Assembly (NCBI GenBank): GCA_022771185.1
Contig: JALFCJ010000075.1
Coordinates: 1 to 6,316 of the forward strand
Source of the DNA: Spirochaetales bacterium
GTDB taxonomy: Bacteria; Spirochaetota; Spirochaetia; Sphaerochaetales; Sphaerochaetaceae
DNA length: 6,316 bases
Direction: 5' to 3'
Below are positions 5,022-6,316 of this stretch, piece by piece (within the stretch, counting starts at the first letter, position 1; each line of letters starts with the position of its first letter). The position numbers and the translations under genes are program-made. The notes under the pieces are model-generated. The model had not been told where the DNA came from. It did not search any database and saw only the letters and a program-made list of their open reading frames with translations.

Positions 5022-6316
5022 TGGCACAGAAATTAATCAGAATCACAGATCGTGATAATGTGGCGGTGGCACTTGAGTCATTGCCACAGGGAAGTGTAGT
5101 CGAAGTTGAGAATTCTGCTTTCACAATCGGAGCAAATATCCCGGCAGGACATAAAGTAGCCCTTAAGGATATTGCAGAAGGTGAGAGTGTCATCAAGTAT
5201 GGTTATCCTATCGGAAAGGCAAAGAGTGCCATCAAGAAGGGTGATTGGGTACATACTTTCAACGTTAAGACTGCTCTCAGTGAAGAAGCTGAATATACAT
5301 ATGACGCAGAAGAAGCCAAAGAAAGCGTAATGGAGATGAATGCAAAGAAGGCTATGTATGCCTCCTCCGGCGTTCCGACCATTAAGGCTTATGAAAGAAA
5401 GAATGGCGACATTGGAATCAGAAACTCCATCTGGATTATTCCAACAGTCGGTTGTGTCAACCAGATTGCAAAGCTTCTTGAAGCATGGGGAAACGAGAAT
5501 CTTGGCGTTGAAGACGGCGTTCATGCTTTTGTCCATCCTTTCGGATGCTCGCAGCTTGGGGACGATCATGAGAACACAAGAAAGATTCTATCCGGCCTTG
5601 TCCGCCATCCAAATGCAGGGGGTGTCCTTGTTATAGGACTGGGATGTGAGAACAACACAATGGATTCTTTCAAGGCTCTTGTGGGAGAAGTAGACAGCGA
5701 CAGAATCAAGTTCATGGTCTCTCAGGAAGAGGAAGATGAAGTTGAGAGTGGAAAGAAGCTTCTTTCTGAAATAGCAGAAGTTGTAAAGAACGATAAGCGC
5801 ACTGTAGTGCCAATGTCCAAGCTTGTTGTGGGTATGAAGTGTGGTGGATCAGATGGCTTTTCTGGTATCACAGGAAACCCTCTTGTAGGTAGATTTACAA
5901 ACGAACTTGTTGCAATGGGTGGAACAGCAATACTTACTGAAGTACCTGAAATGTTCGGTGCAGAGCAGGTTCTCATGAATAGGGCTGAGAGCAAAGAAGT
6001 ATTTGACGAAGTCGTTGATATGATCAATGGTTTCAAGCACTATTTCACTTCCCATGGTCAGGTTGTTTATGAAAACCCAAGTCCAGGAAACAAGATGGGT
6101 GGTATTACTACTCTTGAAGACAAGAGCCTCGGCTGTGTACAGAAGGGTGGAAGAGCTCCTGTCTCAGGTGTCTTGAAATATGGTGAAAGAGTAAAGAAGA
6201 ACGGCATGAATCTTTTGACAGGTCCAGGTAACGATATCGTCTCTACAACTGTCCAGAGTGCTGCTGGTGCTCATCTAATTCTCTTCACAACTGGTCGTGG
6301 AACTCCACTTGGCGCT
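5021..6316 (+). CDS. uxaA: Altronate dehydratase (3' end outside window)
   Basis: This cytosolic enzyme dehydrates D-altronate to 2-keto-3-deoxy-D-gluconate, which KdgK and KDPG aldolase normally take to pyruvate and glyceraldehyde 3-phosphate. In the window 432 residues are open without a stop; the E. coli enzyme has about 495, so some 60 residues are missing. An N-terminal SAF domain (about residues 8-85, with GHKVALKDIAEGE at 43-55 and YGYPIG at 60-65) is joined to the large UxaA/GarD-type C-terminal domain. That domain shows IIPTVGCVNQ (139-148), HPFGCSQ (172-178), GLGCENN (206-212), MKCGGSDGFSGITGNP (272-287), TEVPE (306-310) and TGRGTPLG (424-431). Family members are iron-dependent. The related galactarate dehydratase shares the architecture, but pairing with uxaB makes altronate the expected substrate. 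The ATG overlaps the uxaB stop, with GGAG at 5012-5015 as ribosome binding site. Uronate isomerase (UxaC) is not in the window. Confidence 0.95.
   Translation, partial: MAQKLIRITDRDNVAVALESLPQGSVVEVENSAFTIGANIPAGHKVALKDIAEGESVIKYGYPIGKAKSAIKKGDWVHTFNVKTALSEEAEYTYDAEEAKESVMEMNAKKAMYASSGVPTIKAYERKNGDIGIRNSIWIIPTVGCVNQIAKLLEAWGNENLGVEDGVHAFVHPFGCSQLGDDHENTRKILSGLVRHPNAGGVLVIGLGCENNTMDSFKALVGEVDSDRIKFMVSQEEEDEVESGKKLLSEIAEVVKNDKRTVVPMSKLVVGMKCGGSDGFSGITGNPLVGRFTNELVAMGGTAILTEVPEMFGAEQVLMNRAESKEVFDEVVDMINGFKHYFTSHGQVVYENPSPGNKMGGITTLEDKSLGCVQKGGRAPVSGVLKYGERVKKNGMNLLTGPGNDIVSTTVQSAAGAHLILFTTGRGTPLGA

Noticed and set aside
4155..5027. Long open frames on the minus strand opposite uxaB (4155-4592 and 4650-5027)
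   Set aside because: They are antisense to a fully conserved enzyme, Cys/Ser-rich without recognisable domains, and lack promoters and ribosome binding sites.
5078..5569. Minus-strand open frame of 163 codons opposite uxaA
   Set aside because: It is antisense to the conserved altronate dehydratase frame, and its composition is that of a shadow frame with no supporting signals.

Overview
The window looks like ordinary chromosome from an anaerobic, probably gut- or sediment-dwelling Gram-negative bacterium with an outer membrane, most plausibly a spirochaete of the Treponema/Sphaerochaeta type. The reasons are two small signal-peptide proteins with an outer-membrane beta-barrel look, an NifU-like/GGGtGRT gene pair that I associate with strict anaerobes, and a pectin-sugar (galacturonate) operon. 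The taxonomic call is inference. All genes lie on the + strand and I see no mobile element, tRNA, rRNA or CRISPR.

Layout: (1) 1-1489 is the end of a transcription unit. It holds the C-terminal half of a phospholipase D/cardiolipin synthase-type enzyme, then two tightly packed small secreted proteins (TTG start at 462; ATG at 965 overlapping the previous stop). No convincing terminator follows. (2) 1490-3358 is a self-contained two-gene operon with a probable promoter, a short leader containing a small palindrome, an IscU/NifU-like iron-sulfur scaffold protein, a GGGtGRT-family protein, and a strong intrinsic terminator. Codon choice here is strikingly biased (22 of 22 lysines are AAG in the second gene), which suggests very high expression. 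(3) 3359-6316 is a second operon with a good sigma70-type promoter whose -35 box lies inside a perfect inverted repeat (probable operator). It contains uxaB (tagaturonate reductase) and uxaA (altronate dehydratase, running off the window end), overlapping by one base.

How the genes work together: UxaB and UxaA perform consecutive steps of the isomerase route of D-galacturonate catabolism (tagaturonate to altronate to 2-keto-3-deoxygluconate). UxaA-type dehydratases need iron, but a functional link to the neighbouring Fe-S-type operon is not shown by the sequence, and the terminator separates the two. The least understood part is the scaffold/GGGtGRT pair, a conserved-looking system for which I can name no established biochemical function.
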